Assembly (NCBI GenBank): GCA_003427395.1
Contig: BFEA01000411.1
Location: forward strand, 183,488 to 209,614
Source of the DNA: Chara braunii
Lineage: Eukaryota; Streptophyta; Charophyceae; Charales; Characeae
Direction of reading: 5' to 3'
DNA: 26,127 bases
Positions 17,128 to 26,092 of the stretch are shown here, one piece after another. Under the pieces are notes generated by a model. It was not told where the DNA came from, made no database searches, and worked only from the letters and a program-made list of their open reading frames with translations. The stretch's first letter is position 1. The number at the start of each line of letters is the position of its first letter. A program made the position numbers and the translations under genes.

Positions 17128-17371
17128 CCTCCTCAAGACACGATGATAAATTGGTAGACCTGGCAGTCCACCGCATGGGGCCATGGAAAACGACCCATAC
17201 ATCCTTAGTGGGCAGAGTGCTCGCGATAAACAATGCAATATTTGCGGACCCTCCTCAAGACCACGGTGATAAATTGGTAGATTTGGCAGTTCACCGCATG
17301 GGGGAATGGAAAACGACCCATACATCCTTGGTGGGCAGAGCGCTCGCGATAAACAATGCAATATTTGCGGC
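17128..17371 (+). repeat. 122-bp tandem duplication inside LINE-gamma ORF2
   Basis: 17128-17249 is repeated at 17250-17371 with a handful of substitutions and one inserted base (ACACGATGATAAATTGG versus ACCACGGTGATAAATTGG). Both copies encode LVDLAVHRMG and THTSLVGR-LAINNAIFA, the RT thumb block corresponding to VINNVIMAS in LINE-beta. The duplication therefore arose within the element. Confidence 0.9.
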
Positions 17372-17850
17372 AATCTGGTATAAAGTGGCATTCTGGCAAC
17401 TGTCCCGCAAACAACCTATAGCGAGGTGATCATTAGCAAACTGCATGCATCAAAAGAGTGGCATGGGATGTAATAATGCAACCACGCACCAAAGAGGGAC
17501 TAGGTATAGTAGACCCAGAAAACGAAATTAAAGCACTGATATTTAAGTTCCTCATCTGATTGTTACTCGGTAACAACATCCCATGGGAGCCATATCCCTA
17601 TATTCAAATATCGGCCCTCGCCCCGCAGACACAATCTGATAGGCAAGTGCACCCGCTTCAATGGCTCATAAATAAATATTGGACTCTCTCAACCTCTCCC
17701 CACACACGAAGAAATGACACAACAACATCGACTGCAAAATGAGACCTTCGAACTGATCCACTGCGGATCACGTTCCTCAGGCTCTAGAGAGAGCGGGGAC
17801 CATCTCAAAAACCAACAACGCTGAGATGAGATGAAATATGGAGACAACCT
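17372..17850 (+). pseudogene. LINE-gamma connection region
   Basis: Fragments in alternating frames read AAIWYKVAFWQL, KEGLGIVDPENEIKALIFKF, then TGA (17559-17561, aligning with Arg in LINE-beta), LLLGNNIPWEPYPYI, and later THEEMTQQHRLQNETFELIH and SRESGDHLKNQQR before TGA (17827-17829) and DEIWRQPVFG. Several frameshifts are present. It corresponds to the stretch between RT and the C-terminal domain. Confidence 0.65.
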
Positions 17851-19203
17851 GTGTTTGGAAACTCGTTCATCCTGGAACAAAATGGAAATCCCTTCCCCTT
17901 GCATAACCGCTCGCGCTGGCTCCCCTGGACAAAGAAGGGAATCTACACAATCAGCAACTTGTGGAATCCCCTGACTAACCAATGGTATACAACACAGGAG
18001 CTCCGACCAAAGTTGTCTCATATCACAAACATAGAGGAAGGCGTACAAATGCTCCAAGAGGCCATCCCGCTGGCCTGGATCTCAGTGTCGAAAAAGGGTC
18101 CAACACTTGAGCAAGGGGATTGGATTGTCAACAAAGAAGATTGGTCGCTCCCGATGGTGGTGTACCGAGTGGACAGAATAGAGGCACAACAGATGTGGTT
18201 GCAAGCCTATACACTGCGACTGTCGGGGGAAAGATGGACCGATCTCCTCAGGGATGGAAGGTTGGACCATGACAGGCTACCCGATAACCTGACCAGAGTG
18301 TGCGTAGTGAATGAACAGGACCAAGGTTGGTATGTCTATGAGCCGGCCATGTCGCTTTCCCAACTGCCCTTCGACCCGCGGGAATGGGAGTGGGATATGG
18401 GGGGAGAAAGAAAACTCCACATATGGCAGTACATAGTCAAAAATGGATACAGGCTGGTCAGAAAAAAGATACAGATCCTGCACCCGATCAAAGCCCGATG
18501 GGCCAGAGATTCACCCCTGAACACAAATGACCCCTCCAAACTAAATTGGAACACATATTCGCATATACGACCGACCAACCTCAGAGCCCTCCAATGGCAA
18601 ATCGTCCATCGATGCCTGCCAACTCCGGAATGGATAACTTCAAGGTCAAACCTGGAAGAGCGAGGGTTGCTCTCCCCACTATGCTCCTTCTGCGAAAAAA
18701 ACTCCCCTAAACATCGGGCCACACTTAGTCTGGAACATTGCCTTTTGGACTGCCCCATGGTAGCCCAGCTATGGGGATGGTGGGATGTTGCGTGGCACTA
18801 CTTGACAGACACTCACCTGCCATGGGATCTCAAGACCATCCTCCTGGGGGAGACACCGCCACAAGCTCCCACGTGGTCACCCTTCATGACTAATCTGTTT
18901 AAAATAACTCGCTTGTCAATACTCATGGCGGCATGGAGGATGAGATGCTCTCATGAATACAAACAACATACATTTGGATATATGGAGGCGAGGACAGCGG
19001 TAGTAGAGGCGATCTCCATAAACACACACGTGGCATGGAAGGAACTCAAACAAATGCTGGCAAAAGAACCAGAAGAGATCAAACGTAATGATCTAATGGC
19101 GAACTTCCGCACAGTATGGGTGGATGATGCAGAGAGGCTCTGCGAATTGGACCAACATAACCAGCTAAGATGGAAACCCTGGCTAAAAACAGAGAACCAA
19201 TGA
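17830..19203 (+). pseudogene. LINE-gamma ORF2 C-terminal domain with zf-RVT
   Basis: This is the longest open frame in the window. From DEIWRQPVFGNSFILEQNG it runs without a stop for about 455 codons to TGA at 19201-19203, after KPWLKTENQ. The C-terminal zinc-binding region reads LRALQWQIVHRCLPTPEWIT, then LCSFCEKN (about 18678-18700) and LEHCLLDCPMVAQLWGWWDV (about 18730-18789). These are the Cys and His positions typical of the zf-RVT domain of plant L1 ORF2. A conserved-looking tail follows (SILMAAWRMRCSHEY). Trp is abundant and always TGG here, and Gln uses CAA/CAG only, so the standard genetic code is supported. Confidence 0.85.
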
Positions 19204-20336
19204 CAACGTTTACCGCATCACCATTTTGTCTTCCCCTTTCAACCAACCAATTTTATCTTGATCTAGGACCCCACCACCCTCATCTCAACATTGCATGCGC
19301 CCCTCTTCCCCACCCCATCTCCCGATCTCCCCCTCCTGCATCTCCCCTCCTCCCACCCACACTCTACCTCGTACCCTCTCCTTCCTTTCTCCCGCTGCAT
19401 TCTACCTCCTCTCCTGCCCTCCTTCACCTGCAACTGTATGCCGACCAAGCATGGATTCCTGACTATGATCCGAAGAAGAAGGTTCACCTGGAATCAAGAC
19501 ATCGGGAATCAAGAGGGACGGAAGCAGGATCCGGCCAGGAGGCGCCAACAACTCGCACCAAGGACACCAAGGGTGAAAGTCGGCTGGTGACGACATGATA
19601 TATAGACAGTACACAGTCAATCTGTACATAATGTGGTTAGGTGAAATAAAGTGCCATAAAAGAGGCCAGGAAAGGTCAAAATTACTAGGACGGTGTGACC
19701 TTAGGTTTTAGGGCTTAAGGTTTTTAATAGTTGACACAAAAGGACTCAAAAGGACACAGAATGGCATCGACACTGCCTATCACCGACAAACAATGCTGCA
19801 AAGACACGGTTGGGAGAGATGTGACATGGGGGGTAGAATGGTGAGGCTGTGAAGGCTCAATCAAGCGACCAAAGAGCAAGGCAGGTCGCAGCCACATTGG
19901 GATGGAGGGAGGGAATAAGGGGGGCGGAAGCTACCCCACCCAGATCACACTAGATCACACCAGAGAGCTTCAGATGGTAATAAACACCACGGGTATTCGG
20001 GAGGGAGGGAACAAGGGGTGGCGGTAGCCACCCCACACCTGCTTTACACTAACACAATACACCTCACACCAATACAACAATGTACAAGATTACAGATTAC
20101 AACCCGGGCAAAATGAGGAAGGACGGGCACTAACCCTTAAGGGCTTATCACAACAGATCACAACTGATCACAAAAGATCACAACAGACACAACAACATAG
20201 CACAATTAACAGATAGATAGTTATCGACAGTCAAGGTTACAACAACAGTACTAGTATAATGGATAACTCGTAGGAACACTGGGTTGGGTTGCTTACCACA
20301 TGGTCCTTGAATGGGTACTGACATACCATGCTCACA
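19204..20336 (+). other. LINE-gamma 3' UTR (or adjoining unassigned DNA)
   Basis: It opens with a pyrimidine-rich stretch (19260-19430). An AATAAA lies near 19646. Two purine-rich blocks, GGAGGGAGGGAATAAGGGG (about 19906) and GGGAGGGAGGGAACAAGGGG (about 20000), are partial duplicates, each followed by a GGCGGNAGCYACCCCAC word. From 20148 to 20190 there are loose repeats of GATCACAAC. There is no credible gene. Given that the conserved tail and A33 follow in sense, I read it as 3' UTR, but an insertion within it cannot be excluded. Confidence 0.5.
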
Positions 20337-20469
20337 CTTATTGTTTACATTGTATTCCACAGGGACTCTGGACCCGATTTCCAGCAGGTGTCGCTCCCCA
20401 CCAATAGATGGAGCCCCCCGACAGTGATAGTGATGCCTGCTCTTATCAGCACCCCTATCACCCGCTCGG

Positions 20470-20502
<33 letters not shown>
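20337..20502 (+). repeat. conserved LINE 3'-tail with A33 (LINE-gamma end)
   Basis: It contains CAGGGACTCTGGACCCGATT, TCCAGCAGGTG, GCTCCCCACCAATAGATGGAG, then TGCCTGCTCTTATCAGCACC and A33 (20470-20502). It is the closest match to the solo copy at 12810-12995, reverse-complemented, including the segment between the hairpins and the A-tail. CTGGA can pair with TCCAG, and CTCC with GGAG. A separate SINE insertion is the alternative; I found no target duplication to support it. Confidence 0.65.
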
Positions 20503-20505
<3 letters not shown>

Positions 20506-20529
20506 CTTCCTGCCCACGGGTGTAGTTGT

Positions 20530-21012
20530 CAAAGTGACTTAGGGTATGCTCACACCAAGACTTTTTTCTACTGAGCTCTGGGCGTGATTGCCCTCAGATT
20601 CATCGAGGTCAGCCCATAATTGTGGTCATGTACATTCAGAAGAATGCCCGGTGTGAGTGTATGCCCAATGCAGCTTCGGCGCACCTCTCCCCAAATCGGC
20701 ACGATGAGAATTAATGTTCCCCTACATGGCCATAATTTTTGTGCTTTGTGCACGCGGTGAGTGGTGCAGCGAGACCCGATAACTGCGCAGGTTCATCGCA
20801 CGGTAACGCACCACCGGCCTACGATTCCGAACTACAAATCAGTGGCTGCCTGTGGTCGCAAGTGGCCGCACCGTGTAGTAATAGAGTCTCGCTGCACTAC
20901 TCTCCACTGTCCGGACATTCGGATAGTGGGCGGAGAGTTATCAAACTCTCCGAAATAGGGTTTTTTTCATCTCCGCTGCACTTACTGGGCCTCGCTGCAC
21001 TACGCTAGACAC
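20530..21012. other. repeat-derived segment with GAGTCTCGCTGCACTAC motifs
   Basis: No gene. GTGAGTGGTGCAGCGAGACC (20757-20776) and GAGTCTCGCTGCACTAC (20884-20900) are inverted copies of one word, and GGGCCTCGCTGCACTAC (20987-21003) is a third. The stretch GCCATAATTTTTGTGCTTTG before the first resembles GCCATGATTTTCGTCTCTTG at about 602. This suggests copies of one repeat family at both places. Confidence 0.55.
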
Positions 21013-21054
21013 ATGAAAATTTTCAAGAGTTTGTCTAGTGCTGTCAGACTCTAC

Positions 21055-22228
21055 TCGCAACTTTGGAACATATGGGCTTCGGTCCCTCCTTTCGCACTTG
21101 GGTCAAAGAGCTCTACAACGACTATGCAGCAATGGTCAGCGTCAACGGCTTCCTCACCTCATCCTTCACGCTCTCTCGGTCACTACGCCAGGGCTGCCCC
21201 CTGGCATCCCTCCTCTTTGCACACAGATGGAGGTCCTGCACATCAGAGCCTCACCGCTCATTAAAGGGCTCGATCTGGGGGGCGGAGATCACCTCCTCAC
21301 GGGAGCCATTGCCGATGACCTGTTGCTGGTCATGGAGGCCACGCCTGAGTCTACTCAAGAGGCAAAACAGCTGATTGACCAGTACGCCGAGCTCTCCGAG
21401 GCCAAAGTGAACTGGGAGAAGTTGGTCTACTTTCTCCCAGCCGACTATGAGTTGTCCAACCGCGATTGGGGTATGAAAAGAATCCCCCGCAATCTAACAG
21501 AAAGATACCTCGGAGTACAAGCCTCGCTGGAAGACACACGACCTAAACAGGACTCGATCTTACAAGTGAAAACGCAGCTCTGCGCAAGTGCCGAATGGCA
21601 GTGGGGCTGATCCTCATTGGACGAGCCATGTTGATCACCACAATGGTCTTCTCACAGCTCTGGCACGTTGCAGCGATCTGCCTAATTTCCAAGCCGACCG
21701 TCAGGAAGCTTACTCCGACGCAGCTCGCTATCTTTGGAAGCCTACCGCCAGGGAGGACTAAGGCTACATCTCTAAATGCTCTTGGAACAAGGTCTCAACG
21801 AGCAAGAAGCAGGGGGGGCTAGGAGTACTAGACCCCCGTACGCAGAACCTGACGCTCGTGATGAAATAGCTATCCAAGGCGGCATCACAGCACGGACGCA
21901 GAACCTGGATCTCAATCCTGGAATACACGCTCCAACAAGAATTGGGCTTGGCGAGGGGACGAGATGTCTGGAGAGTAATCTTCATGGCAGCCTACGCTCG
22001 CCGACAGTTGCGATCACCATTGGCGAGCACCTGCTGGACGGCTTGGAGAGTCCTCTTCCCACCCCACACCAAGGACCCAACCACCAAGGCAGAAGTTCTG
22101 AGGCAAAATCTCTTCGAGAACCCTGCAATTCTTAATAGAGAACACAGATCTTTTGCAGCGACGCAATCGACAGGCTGCTTTGGTAGGCGGTGGACAGAAC
22201 GAGGCATCACCACAATTGAAGACCTCTG
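21055..22228 (+). pseudogene. LINE-delta reverse transcriptase and connection
   Basis: One frame reads MGFGPSFRTWVKELYNDYAA and SLRQGCPLASLLFA (the canonical RQGCPLSPLLF box, about 21181-21222). A small deletion then shifts frame to MEVLHIRASPLIKGL, AIADDLLLVMEAT with the catalytic ADD (about 21307-21318), EAKVNWEKLVYFLPAD and ERYLGVQASLED. Another shift gives MAVGLILIGRAMLITTMVFS (thumb). The last block, GITTIEDL, ends in TGA at about 22227-22229 where Trp is expected, and the same frame then continues. The first RT blocks are missing through 5' truncation, as is usual for LINE copies. Confidence 0.8.
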
Positions 22229-22229
22229 A

Positions 22230-23414
22230 AGTGAGGAACAGCAAGACTGGATTCCTGAGGAAGCACTGACACAGACGCTGGGCAGGCTTCTGAGCGTAGG
22301 GGAGCGAAGACGGGAGTTGATCCAGGCCATCCCTCTTCAATGGCGGACGCTCCTTACCTCAAACGGGCCCATTAAAGGAGAGTGGTATGCCTGCCAGGAA
22401 GACCCCCAGCCCGGGCCTGCGTATCGGATACTGGAACAGTTGGATGACGAGCGGTGGCTAGCGCAGAAATGGTTGCCAGTCCCTCACCCAGCAGGGGACC
22501 ACAGTCTTCAGCTGCAGGGAGAAGAAACCCTCCAAATACAGCACGAGTTGCAACAGATTTGTGTGCACACGACTACCAGGGTGGGACACACAACCCACAC
22601 GCTGCTACAGGGAGGTACTCCGATGAAGACCCTGAGGATCAACCCGTTAGGGAGCTACTGGGAGCCATCTCCAGGACAGAGGAAATTCATTTTCCAATAC
22701 ACCTCAAGGCTGGGGCGCACCCTGCTCTGCAAGGATCAAGACATCCCGGAGATGGCAGCAGCAGCACTTAACAGACATGCGTCGGGAGACAATCTCATCA
22801 CAGGTCGGGAACTCAGCACACTATGGGAGCAACTCCCTACTCTGCCATCACAAAAGGTCACAGGGCTGCTATGGCTCCTCTCACACGGGGCAATCCCAAG
22901 CTCTGTCTGGCTGTTCGAAAGGGGAATGGAGCTGGACACACAGTGCAAACAATGCGGCAGCAAGCAAGAAGAAACGACGCAACACCTCTTCTGGTCTTGC
23001 CCAGCATCCAAGCGCATCTGGCAGTGGTGGCAGAGGCATTGGCATCGGTTTGTGGGTGACCTGCTACAGTGGGACGAAACCTGGGCCATGCATGGCAGCA
23101 TTCCCAACACTTGGTTCCGACACACAGGCAGAGGTTACATGGCGCAGACAATCAAATCCGTAATCATCTGGCTGATCTGGGAAGACCAAAACAATGTCCT
23201 CTTTAGACAACAATGGACAAGTGACGCAACCATCATCCTGAAGCTCAAAGCCTGGCTCAGGGCCATGATCATAGTTGATTGGATAAGAAAGGCAGCAAGA
23301 GGCCGTACGCCCAGAGGTCGACACTGGTTCCTGGTGACATGGGCCAGGGACAATCAACTGGCAGCGATAACCCTCGCAGGCTCGCTGGTCATCTTTCAAT
23401 GGCTTCTTGCCTGA
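22230..23414 (+). pseudogene. LINE-delta ORF2 C-terminal domain with zf-RVT
   Basis: An open frame of about 390 codons continues after the TGA (SEEQQDWIPEEALTQTLGRL) and ends at TGA 23412-23414 after SLVIFQWLLA. The zinc region reads CKQCGSKQEETTQHLFWSCP (about 22943-23002), followed by ASKRIWQWWQRHWHRFVGDL, the zf-RVT arrangement of plant L1 elements. The hydrophobic C-terminal block QTIKSVIIWLIWEDQNNVLF is also typical of the family. It is uninterrupted, indicating a fairly young insertion despite the upstream damage. Confidence 0.82.
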
Positions 23415-24102
23415 ACACCCCAGCCTCTTCCCCCCTAACTCCTAATCCTTTCTCCTTTTCCCTCACCACAGTTCCTTCCCATAGTCCCTCACACAGCGCC
23501 CCCGCCTCCCACACACCCCTCAGAATTACCCCCCCTCCCCACACGCGAGTCCCCCTCGGCCCCTCCCCCCCCCCCCCCCCCCCCCCCCCAACTCCCTTCC
23601 CCCTCTTAGCTTTAGCGCTCCTAACAACAGACCTAGGGGTAGCAGCGTTAAAGGCGACAGCATTCATACGAACCAGGGCACTCGGTTCCTGTCGGTGGCC
23701 GCAGTTGGTCACAGGCGGTAGGGAGGGTAGGAGAGTGTCGTTTCCCCTCAGGGAAGGCTGTGTTATCAGACCTTCCCTCGGCCGAAGTAGGCCGGGGTCA
23801 GGCCGCCTTATTAGGCCTGTGCATCTCATACAGGAGGCTTACAATAGACTACAGTAGATCACAGGAATTCAATGGAGCACAGGTGTACTGTGCCGCGCAA
23901 GCGCGGAAGCGCGGCAACTCGGGAGCGAGACCAGCCTCACGCTCGCTTGCACTTTGTCGACGGCACTTGTACTTAGCGGTGAGTACGGTCACGTGCACCC
24001 GAAGAAAGTCTGAATACGTCTACGCCCTTATCTCAGTCTCAGGGCATTGGTGGTCCCGGTCCCGACCTGTCCGGTCAATCGTCGGCCTTCCCTACTGTCA
24101 TC
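23415..24102. other. C-rich LINE-delta 3' region, then GC-rich non-coding DNA
   Basis: 23415-23600 is strongly C-rich and ends in C25 (23565-23589). Beyond it are short local inverted words (CTTCCCTCAGGGAAGG-like near 23745, CGCGCAAGCGCGGAAGCGCG near 23894) but no gene I can support. Confidence 0.5.
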
Positions 24103-24190
24103 CCCCGAACACAACACACCCTAATAACCAATGCATACAAGCGATCTTTCCTGTAAGATGCAGCCAAATGCGGGTGCGTTGTGTTCGGGG
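24103..24190. mobile_element. 88-bp inverted-repeat element
   Basis: CCCCGAACACAACACACCC (24103-24121) is the reverse complement, with one mismatch, of GGGTGCGTTGTGTTCGGGG (24172-24190). It is too short to encode anything. No clear target duplication was seen. Confidence 0.65.
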
Positions 24191-24323
24191 AAAGGGGGTA
24201 GTTCACACCCTCCCCAGAATCAGTTCCGTTGTTGCTCGAATAACCAAGATTTAGACCCAAAAAAAAAGGCAAAAAAAACAAGATCACCCCTGCCCATGTG
24301 GCGGGGCCGATGGCCGAATGATA

Positions 24324-24465
24324 CACCGGCAGCGTTGAGTTTCCTCGGTGCCCGAATCTGGACGTGTCTGTTGAGATGTGCACGAAACCACGTTGAGTTT
24401 CCTCAACCGCACATCTCCACAAACACGTCCAGATACGGGTGCTGAGGGAACTCACTGCTGCTAGT
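24324..24465. mobile_element. long inverted-repeat element, CACTAGCAGC family, copy 1
   Basis: The left arm carries CAGCGTTGAGTTTCCTC, GCCCGAATCTGGACGTGT and GAGATGTGC. The right arm is its inverse, ending CTGCTGCTAGTG at 24465. Matched arms exceed 45 bp with scattered mismatches. It is the same family as 25798-25939, with an extra internal TTGAGTTTCCTCAA copy. A T10 run follows on the right. Confidence 0.7.
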
Positions 24466-24469
24466 GTTT

Positions 24470-24830
24470 TTTTTTTCGTTTCACGAATACGAACACCCCG
24501 ACTGCCTGCTCTGCAAACCTCCAAACCCACTTCGGCCCGGCCTTCCGAAAATCGCACCCTCGCGCGATATCGCCCGAAATGGAAAACCGGGCGCCGTCCA
24601 TGAAAACGGCCCGCCGACCGCTTTTCGTGACCGCTGGTCTGCCCCCCTCCAACCGCACTCGCGACCACCCGGCCTACCGGTCTCTGCCCCGACAGCGACC
24701 GCACCCTTCAATTACCCATCTTACCGCCCTATAAACCCCTTTCGCCGTCGTCTACATTTCCTGAAAAAGACGTCCTCGCTACGCGACAAAATGCAACCGG
24801 TATAGCGCAGCCTCCTGGCTGCGAACATCT
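24470..24830 (+). promoter_or_regulatory. GC-rich island with a TATA-like box (speculative promoter fragment)
   Basis: The composition changes sharply to GC-rich, CpG-bearing sequence (CGCGCGATATCGCCCG and CGACCGCACCC words), unlike the AT-rich, decayed neighbours. CCCTATAAACCCC lies at about 24728. About 60 bp later there is only a short ATG frame (Met-Gln-Pro-Val-stop). CGCAGCC/GGCTGCG forms a small hairpin near 24807. This could be a promoter piece of a host gene carried here, or just a GC-rich repeat. Confidence 0.25.
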
Positions 24831-25251
24831 TTGGTCACCCCTCCACATTCTCAGGGTGGTCGCACATTGATACACATTGGTCAGGAGAGGAGAGCGCAGC
24901 ACAGGACGTAGGGGTAAGCACCACCGCAGACCCAGTCCCAGCAGTACTTTGGCAGACAAAATTGGTAGGAACACAAGAGAGTGGCTTGTACAATGCATTC
25001 GGGTCTCAGCAGTCCCGTAAAAAGCGAAACTGGCTAATGCTGCCAGAGTCACACCGGGTTGAATTGTGGGTCCCCGGCCCCCTGCTATTTTCACCTTCAA
25101 ACTTTTTCTCCAAAAAAGAAAAAAGAAAAAAAGAAAACTCGACCCCTTCGGGCCTTGATCCACCACTCACCACATTCACAAAAGACAAAAGAATATGGTG
25201 GTGCATCTTCCCACGTTCTAGTGCAAGATTCATTCTCATTTTACACACTCG
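24831..25251. other. no recognisable gene
   Basis: Mixed sequence with an A/G-rich simple stretch (25110-25137). The open frames have no recognisable domain. Confidence 0.4.
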
Positions 25252-25664
25252 GTGAGTAGTGGAGCAAAGCCCTCTTTCTCATGGCTTCGAGGAAGGGAAA
25301 ACCTTTGCCCCAGCTTGAGCGGCGACCAGGGTAAAGTGCACGGAGGTTTCCGTCCACTTGTGGGGACCACTGGTATGACTGGTTATGTGTCCATGGATCA
25401 CCGCTCATCTTTTTCTCCCCCTCTCCACCACAACCACCGTGGAAACACATTTGCATACTCTGGGCCTCGCTCCACGACTCTCGACATGCCGAAAAGACAA
25501 AATATGGCAATGGCATACCATTGGCCCTTAGCTCAGGGCATCGCCACACCAGTCTGTAATAAATAAATGTGCAAAATCGGAATGAACGTCCAGCTAGAAC
25601 ATGACCAGATGCACCCACCATATGTTTGTCTTTTTCACACTTCCTGAGTGGCGCGGCGAGGCCC
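25252..25664. repeat. cluster of GGGCCTCGC-type motifs in both orientations
   Basis: GTGAGTAGTGGAGCAAAGCC (25252-25271) is inverted relative to GGGCCTCGCTCCACGACT (25462-25479). GGGCATCGCCACACCAGT (25536-25553) is inverted relative to GAGTGGCGCGGCGAGGCCC (25646-25664). The two pairs enclose 228 and 129 bp with no coding potential. They look like ends of short foldback elements. Confidence 0.5.
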
Positions 25665-25797
25665 CCTCAGTTGGAACACGAATGAACTGTTGAAATGCAC
25701 ACCTGAAAAAGAGAACAAAAGAAAAGAAAAAAAAAGAAATGTTTAGACAGCGTTTGGTTGGACAAGGAGGACCTGGTTCAGCCCAGGGCTTAGGTCC

Positions 25798-25939
25798 CAC
25801 TAGCAGCGTTGAGTTTCCTCAACGCCCGAATCTGGACGTGTTCGTGGAGATGTGCTGTTGAGAAAACTCAAAGCGATTTCCCCACATATCCCCATACACG
25901 TCCAGATTCGGGCGTTGAGGAAACTCAAGGCTGCTAGTG
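25798..25939. mobile_element. long inverted-repeat element, CACTAGCAGC family, copy 2
   Basis: The left arm reads CACTAGCAGCGTTGAGTTTC, CTCAACGCCCGAATCTGGAC and GTGT. The right arm is the near-perfect inverse and ends GCTGCTAGTG at 25939. The pairing continues outward (AGGTCC before, GGACCT after), so the true ends may lie a few bases further out. The start resembles CACTA-type termini, but no 3-bp target duplication is visible and the superfamily is left open. Confidence 0.75.
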
Positions 25940-26000
25940 GGACCTGGCCCCAGGGTAGGAGCTAATTGAGACTGGTTTGAGAGCTTAAAATTTGACATCT

Positions 26001-26019
26001 GGTCCTTCGGGACATCCGT

Positions 26020-26051
<32 letters not shown>

Positions 26052-26092
26052 GGCCCCTGCGCAAGGATGACAGGGATAAGTCGAGAAATGGT

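Larger units (their letters stand above)
14620..20502 (+). mobile_element. LINE-gamma: L1-like retrotransposon, plus strand
   Basis: Endonuclease (14724-15580), linker, RT (about 16228-17127), connection and zf-RVT (17851-19203) follow in L1 order. A 3' UTR ends with the conserved hairpin tail (20361-20415) and A33 (20470-20502). No ORF1 could be recognised upstream; the 5' limit is set by the opposing retroposon at 14461-14615. It is the best preserved of the L1-like copies here but carries stops at 15585, 16162, 16612, 17559 and 17827, frameshifts near 16205-16230, and an internal 122-bp duplication. Confidence 0.8.
21013..23600 (+). mobile_element. LINE-delta: 5'-truncated L1-like retrotransposon, plus strand
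   Basis: It begins inside the RT palm and runs through the thumb, connection and zf-RVT, ending with a C-rich 3' region that includes C25 (23565-23589). It differs from the other three LINEs in protein sequence, GC content and RT boxes, and does not have the shared hairpin tail, so it is a separate lineage. The exact ends are not visible. Confidence 0.75.

Noticed and set aside
16612-17829. Reassigned genetic code (TGA as Trp, TAR as Gln)
   Set aside because: TGA and TAA/TAG occur at Trp and Gln positions in the decayed LINE parts. But about 850 codons of well-preserved LINE sequence (17830-19203, 22230-23414) contain none of them internally and end in TGA. Decay by C-to-T change is simpler.
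19700-19735. Telomere-like repeats (TTTTAGGG-like word)
   Set aside because: Only one imperfect TTTAGGG-like word is present, with no array.
20148-20190. CRISPR-like or structured repeat array of GATCACAAC words
   Set aside because: The repeats are about 10 bp, irregular and without unique spacers of constant length; a simple-sequence region.
23389-23829. Gly-rich 146-codon minus-strand open frame
   Set aside because: It arises from reading the C-rich stretch and C25 run backwards (a poly-Gly block) opposite the LINE-delta 3' region. The composition is low complexity with no domain.
24075-24704. 209-codon minus-strand open frame
   Set aside because: It runs straight through two inverted-repeat elements (24103-24190 and 24324-24465) and a T-run. 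It has no recognisable domain, and the GC-rich part is open by chance in several frames.
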